DNA from: JADFSZ01 sp022560555 [NCBI: PVC group bacterium]
GTDB taxonomy: Bacteria; GCA-001730085; JADFSZ01
Length of the DNA stretch: 22,933 nt
Direction: 5' to 3'
NCBI GenBank assembly: GCA_022560555.1
Contig: JADFSZ010000004.1
Coordinates: forward strand, 1 to 22,933
The notes under the pieces were generated by a model. That model had not been told where the DNA came from. It did not search any database and worked only from the letters and a program-made list of their open reading frames with translations. Shown in pieces: positions 6,832-15,182 of the stretch. Positions within the stretch are counted from its first letter, which is position 1; each line of letters starts with the position of its first letter. A program made the translations under genes and the position numbers.

Positions 6832-7841
6832 AAATCCCTCTTAAAAAGCCCCGTGTAAAAATGGTTTTTAACAAGCGCCGTCAGGCAGCCTATGCACATT
6901 AATTTTGTCTCAGTTTCTTCAGACCGGCAATAAAGACCCATCTCTTTCGAGCGGCGTGTCAAGCGTCGAACAAGGTGATCGATAACATATTTGTGTTGCC
7001 CAGTCCATTTTTGCACTATACTTATTAATTCTTTTCGATTTTTTTGTAGATACCGATAGGCTTTATTTGGGGGGGGGCTCACGTCACGGCTGAAGAGCAC
7101 AAGAAGTTCTTTATCAAAAAACTCCGGTGACTCCTGCGCGTACATTTTTTTTCGTTTCTTGTAATGTGTAATTAATTTTGACTTCAAGCGCTTCACGTTA
7201 AAATACCGTGTCTGCGATTCCACCAGCGGCTCCCGATCTTTCACCTTCCGCATCAGAGTGTCTACATATTCAAGTTTGTTGATCACGCGCCAATTTTTAT
7301 ACCTTACACGCCAGTTAATTTTCGGATTCATCCATACGGCAAACGATTCCGCGAAATCCTCATCCGGATGACTCTGGGCATATCCTTCTTCGATATTGCT
7401 GACATAATTTCGGCTATATTTCTTAAATTTATAGTAGTCCGAAAACTCTTTGGAAGGCTGTCCGAAGAGTTTTCTCCATTTTGGCTTATTTTGAAATTTA
7501 TAAGCGTATGATATCGCGTGTCCCATCTCATGGCGCATTAATTTCAAGAATTCTTCTTGGGATTCTCCTTCGACTTCAAGCATCATCTGTCTTTCTAAAG
7601 CCCTCAGGCGCGAATGGCAGAGATAAAAAGGAATTCCGATCGCTGGCACACCCTCAGGACAAAGCCACTCGTCCGCCAAATAAACCGCGGGACGAAACCG
7701 GATACCCTTTAGTTCGAGCTCCATGGTAAACACTTCCACATACGGAACGACCATCGAGTGCTCCAAGCTTATCGGCAAATCGCAAAACCGCATCTCCAAC
7801 AACGCTTCATCCGTCAGTTTGTCTAAATCATTTATCTTCAC
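6828..7841 (-). CDS. Putative zinc-binding metallopeptidase (Peptidase_Mx-like, PF15887)
   Basis: A 337-residue protein without signal peptide or membrane segments, so apparently cytosolic. RHEMGHAISYAY (103-114) supplies the zinc-binding HExxH, and SHPDEDFAESFAVW (157-170) supplies a downstream histidine and acidic ligands, in the arrangement of the Peptidase_Mx family. The C-terminal third is basic and ends with C305, C316 and C319 (YC...CIGC), possibly a second metal site. Translation starts at GTG (7841) after AGAGGA with 7 nt spacing. It lies 15 nt behind batA and overlaps the ATP-grasp gene by 4 nt. The coupling suggests that peptidase and ligase act on the same or opposite steps of one product. 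A run of nine C's (7069-7077 on the opposite strand as G's) encodes PPP at 256-258 and could slip. The substrate is unknown. Confidence 0.75.
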   Translation of the reverse strand: MKINDLDKLTDEALLEMRFCDLPISLEHSMVVPYVEVFTMELELKGIRFRPAVYLADEWLCPEGVPAIGIPFYLCHSRLRALERQMMLEVEGESQEEFLKLMRHEMGHAISYAYKFQNKPKWRKLFGQPSKEFSDYYKFKKYSRNYVSNIEEGYAQSHPDEDFAESFAVWMNPKINWRVRYKNWRVINKLEYVDTLMRKVKDREPLVESQTRYFNVKRLKSKLITHYKKRKKMYAQESPEFFDKELLVLFSRDVSPPPNKAYRYLQKNRKELISIVQKWTGQHKYVIDHLVRRLTRRSKEMGLYCRSEETETKLMCIGCLTALVKNHFYTGLFKRDL

Positions 7842-7856
7842 CTCATTTTCCTCTCA

Positions 7857-8858
7857 TTACGGAACGGTTCTAAACCGTGTGGCTCTTAAAATATTCTCAA
7901 GAAGCATCAACACCAGGGCCGCGCTGATGGGGAGTACATACAATTCCCGATAGTTATAAAAAGCGTTTTGTTCCACTTTGCTTTTTTCCATCTTATCGAT
8001 TTCATCGTATATATTCCGCAATTCTTTCGTATTTGTCGCTCGAAAATATTGTCCCCCGGTGATAGCCGCGATTTCCGTTAAGGATTCTTCGTTAAGCTCA
8101 AAAATCACATTTTGATATCTCGTCCGTCCCCAAGGATCCCTCGTCGGATACGGAACAGGCCCCATCGATCCCGTTCCAATCGTATACACTTTGATACCCA
8201 GTGATTTCGCGATTTTCGCCGCCTTACGGGGCTCAACCTCACCGGCATTGTTGATGCCATCCGTCAAAAGAACAATAATCTGACTTTCACCTTTTTTATC
8301 TTTCAGACGTTTAATGGATGAGATCAGACCCGAGCCTATGGCTGTTCCGTCTTCGATTAAACCGACTTCGGCCCGATCAAGAAAGGTGTTCGTCACATCA
8401 TGATCCAGCGTTAAAGGGCACAAAGTATAAGCCCTTCCGGCAAAAACAACAATCCCAATCCGGTCATCTGCGCGTTCACGAATAAAATCCTTAATGACAG
8501 ACTTTGCTATTTCAAGCCGATTAACACGTTTTTTGTTTTTTTGAAAATCTTCCGCGAGCATACTTGTTGAGACATCCACTGCCAAAATAATATCAATCCC
8601 CTCTTTATGAATCTTGGTTTCCTCTAGGCCCCAACGCATGCCGACAAGACCAAGAACCATTAACATCACAACAGAGGTTTTCAAGAGAAACATGCCTTTC
8701 TTAAATATTTCAAATGCGGGAGAATAAATATTTTTAAAAGCTCTCGTATTTGAGAATTTCACTTCGGCGTATTGAGAACCTTCCCGGTACCAAATCCAGA
8801 CGAGCGCCAAAAGAATCGGGGCCAAAACAAAAAACCAAGGATGCGTGATTTCAAACAT
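7857..8858 (-). CDS. batA: BatA-like membrane-anchored von Willebrand A protein
   Basis: I start at the ATG 8858 (333 aa, MFEITHPWFF): it follows AGAGGG by 6 nt and overlaps the upstream stop codon by 8 nt, whereas the frame's earlier ATG (8972) would overlap that gene by 122 nt. Two N-terminal membrane segments (about 7-23 and 56-75) precede a VWA domain with a complete metal-ion-dependent adhesion site: DVSTS (95-99), the DGTAIGSG threonine (about 171) and LTDG (198-201). A third membrane segment (about 306-323) closes the protein. This is the BatA/BatB layout; Bat proteins are linked to envelope integrity and stress tolerance in Bacteroides and Leptospira, with unsettled biochemistry. It is third in a DUF58, BatD-like, BatA run. 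No BatB/BatC and no MoxR ATPase are adjacent. Confidence 0.88.
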   Translation of the reverse strand: MFEITHPWFFVLAPILLALVWIWYREGSQYAEVKFSNTRAFKNIYSPAFEIFKKGMFLLKTSVVMLMVLGLVGMRWGLEETKIHKEGIDIILAVDVSTSMLAEDFQKNKKRVNRLEIAKSVIKDFIRERADDRIGIVVFAGRAYTLCPLTLDHDVTNTFLDRAEVGLIEDGTAIGSGLISSIKRLKDKKGESQIIVLLTDGINNAGEVEPRKAAKIAKSLGIKVYTIGTGSMGPVPYPTRDPWGRTRYQNVIFELNEESLTEIAAITGGQYFRATNTKELRNIYDEIDKMEKSKVEQNAFYNYRELYVLPISAALVLMLLENILRATRFRTVP

Positions 8859-9843
8859 AATTCGCCCTCTGACTGTTACGAAGGTCCTCTTTTTCATTCT
8901 CCTCGGGCGGCCCAGGAATCGTGCTTCGAATAAATTCCCGCGCCTGAACAAGAAGGTGATTCGCTTCGTCAAGACGGGGCCTAAATCGCGCGAATTTCAC
9001 TAAATCACATTCGGACATAAATTCCTGCAAAAGTTTTCGATGCTCATATGTTATCACATGTGTTCTGCTTGTTGCCTCCAAAAACTCTTGCGTTGTCTGT
9101 TCCGGGGCGTTTAGAGAAAATCGTCCTTCGATATAGTGACGCACAATATCAGAAACCCCCGAATAGAATTCTTTATACAAGTCCTCTTCCAGCAAACCTG
9201 AATCTTCAAGCCTTTTCAATTCTTCTAAAGCACGTTCATGAATCGGACGCGGATCAAGATCAACGCCCTTCATCTCCTCTTTGGATTTTTTGGAGCGTAG
9301 CCACCACCAAACACCGAACACCAAAAGAGCTAAAACGATCCCCCCTAACACAATCAACGTTATCATGGACGGCTCCACAGGACCCTTGATATCACGAATG
9401 TCCGTATCATCAACACCTATAAGACTTACAACATCAATAAAAAGCTCCGGTGTTTTATATTCAGAAAATTCGCCCTCAGGATCAACAGCAACGAAGATTT
9501 TCGGTCGTATCACATACGGCCCCGGAACAAAAGTATTCAGACTATATTTTTTTTTGACAAATACCATATCCGGGTCAACTTTTAGCGGTTCACTTTTTTC
9601 AACGCTTTCAATAAAGAGACCATCGATATCAACGGACAGAAGGGGGAATCGAACTTGATAATTACGTGGATATTGAGCCGATATTGTTAGTGTTACGTTC
9701 TTTGCGACTTGAACTTTCGTTTTATCTATTGACGCCCAGACTTTCACACGATCATTATCAAACGATAAACCGTATGGTGCGCATAAAACCATGAAAACGA
9801 TCATCCCTGATAAAGTGCGCGTTAAGAACTGAGTCGTTATCAT
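8851..9843 (-). CDS. BatD/DUF4381-like membrane protein of the Bat operon
   Basis: A 330-residue single-span protein. Residues 1-27 form a signal sequence ending near APYGLS. About 30-140 is a beta-rich periplasmic region resembling the BatD Ig-like domains (VWASIDKTKVQVAKNVTLTI). IRDIKGPVEP (149-158) immediately precedes a membrane segment at about 160-182. The cytoplasmic C-terminal part is helical and charged, with ALEELKRLEDSGLLEEDLYKEFYS-type helices typical of the DUF4381 or BatD tail. It directly abuts the DUF58 gene (TAG then ATG with no gap) and overlaps batA by 8 nt. It probably couples periplasmic sensing to the cytoplasmic VWA/DUF58 partners. The role is assigned from architecture and position. 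Confidence 0.78.
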   Translation of the reverse strand: MITTQFLTRTLSGMIVFMVLCAPYGLSFDNDRVKVWASIDKTKVQVAKNVTLTISAQYPRNYQVRFPLLSVDIDGLFIESVEKSEPLKVDPDMVFVKKKYSLNTFVPGPYVIRPKIFVAVDPEGEFSEYKTPELFIDVVSLIGVDDTDIRDIKGPVEPSMITLIVLGGIVLALLVFGVWWWLRSKKSKEEMKGVDLDPRPIHERALEELKRLEDSGLLEEDLYKEFYSGVSDIVRHYIEGRFSLNAPEQTTQEFLEATSRTHVITYEHRKLLQEFMSECDLVKFARFRPRLDEANHLLVQAREFIRSTIPGPPEENEKEDLRNSQRANYV

Positions 9844-10719
9844 CTACTTTCGCCTCTCCCTCATCGCAAAAAATTTCTTCAACGGACGAATATATCCATG
9901 ATCTGTTCGAATCTCAATATGATCGATTTTGTGCATTTTAAATAACGCATTCCTCTTTTCTGTTTGAGACAGGCTATTTTCTCTGTAGTGGCGGAGCACC
10001 TCAGGATCATACGTGTCCACAAATACAATATTTTCAGACTCAATATCCCTAAGTTTTATTATGCCTACAGGGTGAATCTCACACTCTCTTGGATCCGTAA
10101 CAGATACAGCGATCATATCATGACGTCGGCGCGCTATTTTAAGATCTTTTTCATACCCGGACGCAAAGAAATCTGAAATCAGAAAACATACCGCGTGACG
10201 TTTAATGATAGACATCAAAAATCTCAAAGCCGCTTGTATATTCGTTCCCTTTTGACAGGGCTGAAAATACAGTATTTCACGAATAACTCTTAAGACATGT
10301 TTTTTGCCCTTTTTGGGCGGAATATAACGTTCGACTTGATCTGTAAAAATAATGAGCCCGACTTTATCCTGATTTTTGATAGCGGAAAAAGCTAAAACGG
10401 CTCCGAGCTCAGCCACGTATTCACGTTTATTTCTTTGGATCGAACCAAACTCTCCTGAACCGGAAGCGTCCAGGATGAGCATCAATGTTTGCTCTCTCTC
10501 CTCAACAAATTTTTTAATATGCGGAAATCCCGTGCGAGCCGTCACATTCCAGTCAATCAAACGCACATCATCCCCGGGTTGATAGGCACGAACTTCATCA
10601 AATTCAATCCCGCACCCCTTAAAGACACTATGATATTGCCCTGAAAAGATTTCGCTTACCACACGCCGCGTACGAATATGAATATTCTTAACATTTTTTA
10701 ATATTTCGGAAGGGATCAT
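9844..10719 (-). CDS. DUF58 domain protein (VWA-like, Bat operon)
   Basis: A soluble 291-residue protein with the full DUF58 signature: GCGIEFDEVRAYQPGDDVR (35-53), then RLIDWNVTARTG and FVEEREQT. A VWA-like domain follows, with LILDASGSGEFGS (81-93), whose DASGS is a MIDAS-type metal site, and FLISDFF later. Members of this family usually sit between a MoxR AAA+ ATPase and the BatD/BatA genes and are presumed MoxR clients. Here the gene follows queA by 13 nt and no MoxR gene is present in the window. Length is typical of the short DUF58 form without membrane segments. The biochemical role is not established for the family. Confidence 0.9.
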   Translation of the reverse strand: MIPSEILKNVKNIHIRTRRVVSEIFSGQYHSVFKGCGIEFDEVRAYQPGDDVRLIDWNVTARTGFPHIKKFVEEREQTLMLILDASGSGEFGSIQRNKREYVAELGAVLAFSAIKNQDKVGLIIFTDQVERYIPPKKGKKHVLRVIREILYFQPCQKGTNIQAALRFLMSIIKRHAVCFLISDFFASGYEKDLKIARRRHDMIAVSVTDPRECEIHPVGIIKLRDIESENIVFVDTYDPEVLRHYRENSLSQTEKRNALFKMHKIDHIEIRTDHGYIRPLKKFFAMRERRK

Positions 10720-10732
10720 AACTCAGTTCCTT

Positions 10733-11794
10733 TTACGGAAAGATCAGCATCGCATCTCCATAACTATAAAACCGATAACTATTTTTGATGGCTTCCTGAT
10801 AAGCCTTTTGAATAAATGACAATCCGCCGAACGCGGCCACCAGCATAAAAAGCGTTGAGCACGGCAAATGAAAGTTTGTAATCAACGCATCCGCCATACA
10901 AAACTTGTATCCGGGATAAATAAAAAGATCGGTTTCGCCTACTATGTCTTTCTCTCGATAAAGTTCAATATTTTTTGAGGCGGCCTCAAGAACACGCAGG
11001 GTTGTTGAACCTACAGCAATAACACGTCTTTTATGTCTCTTTGCCCAACGTATTCGATTCACTTCATGTGAGGCAATTCGGTATGATTCAGGAATCAACT
11101 TGTGATCTTTGATGTTTTCTGAGGTTACGGGCTTAAATGTTCCCGGCCCCACATGTAAAGTTACATAATGCACTCCTATTCCCTTTGATTTCAATCGTGA
11201 CAAAAGGGGTTTTGTAAAATGCAATCCCGCGGTAGGGGCCGCGACAGATCCAGGATCTTTCGCGTATACAGGTTGATAATCCAATAGATCCAATCGATAC
11301 CTTTCGTTTCCATCATCATAGGACCGGGTAATATACGGCGGCAAAGGAGCTCTGCCGATTTTTCCAATCGTCGTCATGAAAGACTTTCCCTTTTTATTGA
11401 ACGTCACAGGGATTTCAAATGTTTCAGGAATGCGCGCTCCCGTGATTTTTCCGATGAGATTCCCGGGCAGAACAATCTCATCGCCAAGAGCAAACGAAGC
11501 TCGTGATTTTGTAAAAACATACCATTGCCCGTCCCCGATAGGTCTTGACAATGTGATTTCAGTTTTTGCGCCTGTTTTTTTTGCTCCGATCAACCTGGCG
11601 GGTATAACTTTTGAATTGTTCATAACCAAAACATCGTCCTTTTTTAATATCTGAGGCAACTGTTTGAATCGATAATGCTCAATGCTTTGGCTTTTACAAT
11701 GAAGGACCATAAGACAGCTCTGATCACGGCGGGTCTTTGGATATTGAGCGATGGAAGATTTTGGAAGAAAATAATCGAATTCTTTTAATTTCAT
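10733..11794 (-). CDS. queA: S-adenosylmethionine:tRNA ribosyltransferase-isomerase
   Basis: QueA transfers the ribosyl part of SAM to preQ1 in tRNA (GUN anticodons) to give epoxyqueuosine. The 353-residue protein has the full set of family motifs: IAQYPKTRRDQSCLMV near the N-terminus, VMNNSKVIPARL, RAPLPPYI, YQPVYAKDPGSVAAPTAGLH, LHVGPGTFKPV, AVGSTTLRVLE, ALITNFHLPCSTL and, at the C-terminus, YRFYSYGDAMLI. Length matches the family. Its ATG overlaps the SpoIID-like stop codon (ATGA, 11791-11794). A queA next to ruvAB and yebC is common in bacteria, so this part of the run is ancestral and the Bat genes that follow are the lineage-specific extension. No other queuosine genes and no preQ1 riboswitch are visible in the window. 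Confidence 0.96.
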   Translation of the reverse strand: MKLKEFDYFLPKSSIAQYPKTRRDQSCLMVLHCKSQSIEHYRFKQLPQILKKDDVLVMNNSKVIPARLIGAKKTGAKTEITLSRPIGDGQWYVFTKSRASFALGDEIVLPGNLIGKITGARIPETFEIPVTFNKKGKSFMTTIGKIGRAPLPPYITRSYDDGNERYRLDLLDYQPVYAKDPGSVAAPTAGLHFTKPLLSRLKSKGIGVHYVTLHVGPGTFKPVTSENIKDHKLIPESYRIASHEVNRIRWAKRHKRRVIAVGSTTLRVLEAASKNIELYREKDIVGETDLFIYPGYKFCMADALITNFHLPCSTLFMLVAAFGGLSFIQKAYQEAIKNSYRFYSYGDAMLIFP

Positions 11795-12960
11795 TGCAAT
11801 TTGACCAGTTTCGATCCCGAATAATAAAATAACAGAATCTCATCCGTCTTTAGTTTTTTTTCGGCTAGTCCTTTCGCCCCCCATTGGCAAAATCCGACAC
11901 CATGCCCCCATCCTTGTCCATGAAATACAAGCTGGTCACGATGAGTTGAAAGATCAAAACGCGTGCTCTTTATCATACGAGGACTGACACGCAGACGAAA
12001 GTCAACAGCATCCATCACATATTGGCCCTGACTTGTGGTGATATTCAGTTGCTTGACACGGCCCGAACTCGTTTTATTCTTTACGTCAACAGAAATCACA
12101 ATCTCCGACGAATCATTGAAAATATCTTTTATTTTATTTTGGAGGTCCTCAAGCTTAAGATTGAATATCCAATCATAATTTGGCGCATCGGAACAAAAAT
12201 TACAAGTCACGCTTTTTAAACACGGCACATCTATTTTTTTCCATACCATATTCCCGTACTCTGTCTTTCCGCCGCAGGTTGAGTGAAAAAACGCGGGTAT
12301 AAGCGTATTTTTATATACAAGCACAACCCCCTTCGTCTCCTTCACAATACGGTTTGAAATCCATGTTTCGTTACCGAAACCACCGTAAACTTGCGAATAA
12401 ATGTCTGCCGTAAGATCATAAAGCTCGTCTTGATGGATGCCCTTTTGATATAAAGCGTATGTTCGTGATGCTATCGCTTGCGCGCGCAGGGCATTTTCGG
12501 GCCAGCGCTTGGGCATTTCGCCGACGAGAACCCCTTTAATATAATCTTCAAGCCCAATATGATTCACAACGAGGATTTTATTTTTTGAAACCACATATAT
12601 GGCAATATCCCCACGGTACTTTTTATTGTTCATCGAAAATGTTTCGTCTGGCCTTAAACGGATTTCCAAATAATTTGTGACAAAAGATTTTGACCCAAGC
12701 CAAATCCCTGTTTCCCCTCCCTTAACACCTGTCAGAGGCAAATCAGCATCTTTCCAAAGAAGTTTTCCTGAATTGCCGTCACGACATTCAAAACGCCCGG
12801 AAATCATCAAGTCAAAAGACTCGAACCCTTTTGAAGAAAGATTCACGCGGATCATGTGTTTGTTTTCTGCGGATAAATCCCCGGCAGATGCAAACATCAG
12901 GAGAGTAAAGCCGAAAACAAAATAAAACAGCTTAGAAAACTTTATGCCGATGACTGTCAT
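11791..12960 (-). CDS. SpoIID/LytB-domain peptidoglycan protein
   Basis: SpoIID-type proteins are lytic transglycosylases that cleave denuded glycan strands. Residues 1-31 are a signal peptide (LFYFVFGFTLLMFASAG), so the protein acts in the periplasm. Family motifs are clear: VGEMPKRWPENALRAQAIAS with the presumed catalytic glutamate E148, DIYSQVYGG (186-194), FHSTCGGKTE (225-234), C253/C256 followed by APNYDW, and FHGQGWGHGVGFCQWGAKG (346-364). Length 389 is normal. It lies between ruvB (68 nt upstream) and queA (4 nt overlap), a place where SpoIID homologues occur in several non-sporulating diderms. With the mla genes nearby and no sporulation genes in the window, a role in cell-wall turnover or division is more likely than sporulation. 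No strong Shine-Dalgarno sequence precedes the ATG. Confidence 0.9.
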   Translation of the reverse strand: MTVIGIKFSKLFYFVFGFTLLMFASAGDLSAENKHMIRVNLSSKGFESFDLMISGRFECRDGNSGKLLWKDADLPLTGVKGGETGIWLGSKSFVTNYLEIRLRPDETFSMNNKKYRGDIAIYVVSKNKILVVNHIGLEDYIKGVLVGEMPKRWPENALRAQAIASRTYALYQKGIHQDELYDLTADIYSQVYGGFGNETWISNRIVKETKGVVLVYKNTLIPAFFHSTCGGKTEYGNMVWKKIDVPCLKSVTCNFCSDAPNYDWIFNLKLEDLQNKIKDIFNDSSEIVISVDVKNKTSSGRVKQLNITTSQGQYVMDAVDFRLRVSPRMIKSTRFDLSTHRDQLVFHGQGWGHGVGFCQWGAKGLAEKKLKTDEILLFYYSGSKLVKLQ

Positions 12961-13028
12961 GGGATTAATGCTCGTTCAAGCAAATAGGCTTCAAAAATAT
13001 TCTGAGATAGCAAGAGAGGACAAATTTA

Positions 13029-14063
13029 TTATTTTTCATCAGCGTCCCAAAGGTCTCCAAGGAAGGCACCCGTTGCTTTCGTGCCGAGATATTCACATCC
13101 AATTTTCGTGATTTTTCGTCCGTTTGAGGTGCGCTGAATGTACCCTTCGGCAATAAGAAAAGGTTCAAAGACTTCTTCGAGGGTTTGCTGATCTTCACCA
13201 ATACTCACACTTAAATTATTAATACCGACCGGACCACCGTCAAATTTCTCTAAAATACATCTCAATATCCTCCGGTCCATATCATCCAAACCTTTTTTAT
13301 CGACACCTAACATGAACAAAGCTTTATCCGCCACATCCTTTGTGATTTTGTTATCCGCTTTAATTTGCGCGTAATCCCGCACCCGTTTGAGAAGCCTATT
13401 CGCAATCCGGGGCGTCCCTCGGGAACGAAAAGATATTTCCCTCGCGCCTTCTTCATCAATGACCACACCAAGAATCTTCGCTGAGCGCATCACAATGTCA
13501 TAAAGATTTTCAGGAGGATAATATTCCAGCCGTTGTGTGATGCCGAATCGCTCGCGCATCGCTGACGTCAAAAGACCGCTTCTTGTCGTAGCTCCGATCA
13601 AAGTGAATTTCGCGAGATTCAACTTAACGGACCGTGCGGAAGGGCCCTTGTCAATCACGATATCAATCGCAAAATCTTCCATCGCCGGATAGAGGTACTC
13701 TTCCACAATCCGGCCCAAGCGATGAATCTCGTCAATAAAAAGGACTTCTCTCTCTTCAAGCCCTGTTAAAATACCCGCCAGATCCGCCGGCCGCTCTAAT
13801 GCCGGGCCGGATGTATGTTTCATCTGAACTCCCAGGACGGACGAAACAATATGTGCCAATGTGGTTTTGCCCAAACCCGAAGGGCCGAAAAACAAAATAT
13901 GATCCACGGCCTCTTTACGTTCAATAGCCGCCCTTAGAAAAATATCTAAACACTCTTTTAAATGATCCTGTCCGATAAAATCAGAAAATGTTTGAGGTCT
14001 CAGAGATCTCTCTGTTGGTATATCTTCTTGTTGTATTGAGGGGGAAATCACGCGATCTTCCAT
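13029..14063 (-). CDS. ruvB: Holliday junction branch migration DNA helicase RuvB
   Basis: The AAA+ motor of the RuvABC Holliday-junction machinery. The 344-residue protein has Walker A GPSGLGKTT (60-68), Walker B VLFIDEIHRL (108-117), sensor 1 LIGATTRSG, the arginine-finger region RERFG, sensor 2 RGTPRIANRLLKR, and a C-terminal winged-helix DNA-binding domain (LGTKATGAFLGDLW near the end). The Walker A has serine where most RuvB have proline (GPPGLGKTT), a tolerated variant for P-loops. AAGGA lies 6 nt before the ATG. The gene follows ruvA by 34 nt. Length and domain order are normal. Confidence 0.97.
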   Translation of the reverse strand: MEDRVISPSIQQEDIPTERSLRPQTFSDFIGQDHLKECLDIFLRAAIERKEAVDHILFFGPSGLGKTTLAHIVSSVLGVQMKHTSGPALERPADLAGILTGLEEREVLFIDEIHRLGRIVEEYLYPAMEDFAIDIVIDKGPSARSVKLNLAKFTLIGATTRSGLLTSAMRERFGITQRLEYYPPENLYDIVMRSAKILGVVIDEEGAREISFRSRGTPRIANRLLKRVRDYAQIKADNKITKDVADKALFMLGVDKKGLDDMDRRILRCILEKFDGGPVGINNLSVSIGEDQQTLEEVFEPFLIAEGYIQRTSNGRKITKIGCEYLGTKATGAFLGDLWDADEK

Positions 14064-14097
14064 GTGAGATCCTTTCCGTTCCGTTTTTTAATTCCTT

Positions 14098-14691
14098 TTA
14101 CCTTTTTAAGACTTTACGAATAAGTTCCTCGGTCGTGCAGGAAACACCGGTTTCTCTTTGAACACGCCCGACCTCTTGACGAGCGGATTGAGCGGAATAC
14201 CCAAGTGCGGTTAAAGCTTCAACAGCATCTTCGTGAGCATTTATATTAGCCTCTTTCGAGCTCGTTTCTTTTTGGGTCATCAAATCATCAAAGGACACTT
14301 TATCCTTTAGCTCCAGAATCATTCTCTGAGCCGTCTTTTTTCCTATGCCAGTTACACACGTCAAGCGCCCCACATCCTCTTTAAGGATGGCCTGTTGAAA
14401 ATCGATAATACTCATTGTCGACAAAACATTTAAGGCTGATTTCGGCCCGACACCACCGACACTGATAAGAAGCAGAAAAAGATGTTTTTCCGCACGGGTA
14501 AAGAATCCAAACAAATCTAAAGAATCCTCCCTGACATGCTGATACACAAAAACTTTAACGTTGTCCCCGACAGATCCTACCAAATCACTTGTCGAAAGCG
14601 AAACCGCGATATCATACCCAATACCATTGGCTTCGATCACAAGATGTGCGGGGTGTTTTTCCGCGAGTTTTCCTCGAATATAATTAATCAT
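14098..14691 (-). CDS. ruvA: Holliday junction DNA-binding protein RuvA
   Basis: RuvA binds the four-way junction as a tetramer and loads RuvB. The 197-residue protein has the N-terminal OB-fold domain (MINYIRGKL, GIGYDIAVS, REDSLDLFGF), two helix-hairpin-helix motifs (ISVGGVGPKSALNVLS at 76-91 and TGIGKKTAQRMILELKDK at 114-131) and a C-terminal domain that contacts RuvB (AVEALTALGYS to EELIRKVL). The first hairpin has an extra-glycine form, VGGVGPKSA, where ISGVGPKLA is common. The ATG overlaps the ruvC stop (ATGA, 14688-14691), showing tight coupling. Confidence 0.97.
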   Translation of the reverse strand: MINYIRGKLAEKHPAHLVIEANGIGYDIAVSLSTSDLVGSVGDNVKVFVYQHVREDSLDLFGFFTRAEKHLFLLLISVGGVGPKSALNVLSTMSIIDFQQAILKEDVGRLTCVTGIGKKTAQRMILELKDKVSFDDLMTQKETSSKEANINAHEDAVEALTALGYSAQSARQEVGRVQRETGVSCTTEELIRKVLKR

Positions 14692-15182
14692 GTCTGTTTA
14701 ATCAATTGTTGAAATTTTGAAGAATTCAAAAAACAATAGGCGGAGGCTAAAGCATCCGCGGCATCTTCAGAGCGCGGCATATCTTTGAGCTTCAGCAAAC
14801 TCTGCATCATCTTTTGAATTTGATATTTTTGCGCGCGTCCATTTCCTTTAACGGCTTTTTTAATTTGCGTGGGAGAAAACTCATGGATCTCAATATCATG
14901 AAGATCCGCGAGAAGTAAAACGATGCCTCGTCCTTCACCTAAGGAGATAGCGCTCTTGACATTCACACCAAAAAACACCTTTTCGATGGAAATAATATCA
15001 GGTTTGATTTGACCGATAATGGTATCTAATTTCCGATAGATTTCTCCAAGCCGAAACGAAAGATCCATTTTGGCAATCGATCTGACAACACCGTATTCCA
15101 ATGACCGGATAGCACCGTTATTTTTTTCCAAAACGCCGTAGCCAACATTATGTGTCCCGGGGTCAATGCCCAATACTTTCAT
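14688..15182 (-). CDS. ruvC: Crossover junction endodeoxyribonuclease RuvC
   Basis: RuvC resolves Holliday junctions by paired nicks. All four acidic catalytic residues of the RNase H-like fold are visible: D7 in GIDPGT, E67 in SIEKVFF, and D140 and D143 in SEDAADALA. The loop FGVNVKSAISLGEGRG and the KKAVKGNGRAQKYQI segment are also characteristic. Length 164 is normal. It overlaps both neighbours by 4 nt (yebC upstream, ruvA downstream), which fits the common yebC-ruvC-ruvA-ruvB arrangement. Confidence 0.97.
   Translation of the reverse strand: MKVLGIDPGTHNVGYGVLEKNNGAIRSLEYGVVRSIAKMDLSFRLGEIYRKLDTIIGQIKPDIISIEKVFFGVNVKSAISLGEGRGIVLLLADLHDIEIHEFSPTQIKKAVKGNGRAQKYQIQKMMQSLLKLKDMPRSEDAADALASAYCFLNSSKFQQLIKQT

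Noticed and set aside
8859-8972. 38-codon N-terminal extension of BatA
   Set aside because: It overlaps the BatD-like gene, encodes a basic stretch atypical of the family, and the ATG at 8858 has AGAGGG at ideal spacing.
12961-13028. Possible promoter or terminator in the largest gap (68 nt) of the long run
   Set aside because: I found no convincing -35/-10 pair with normal spacing and no stable hairpin.
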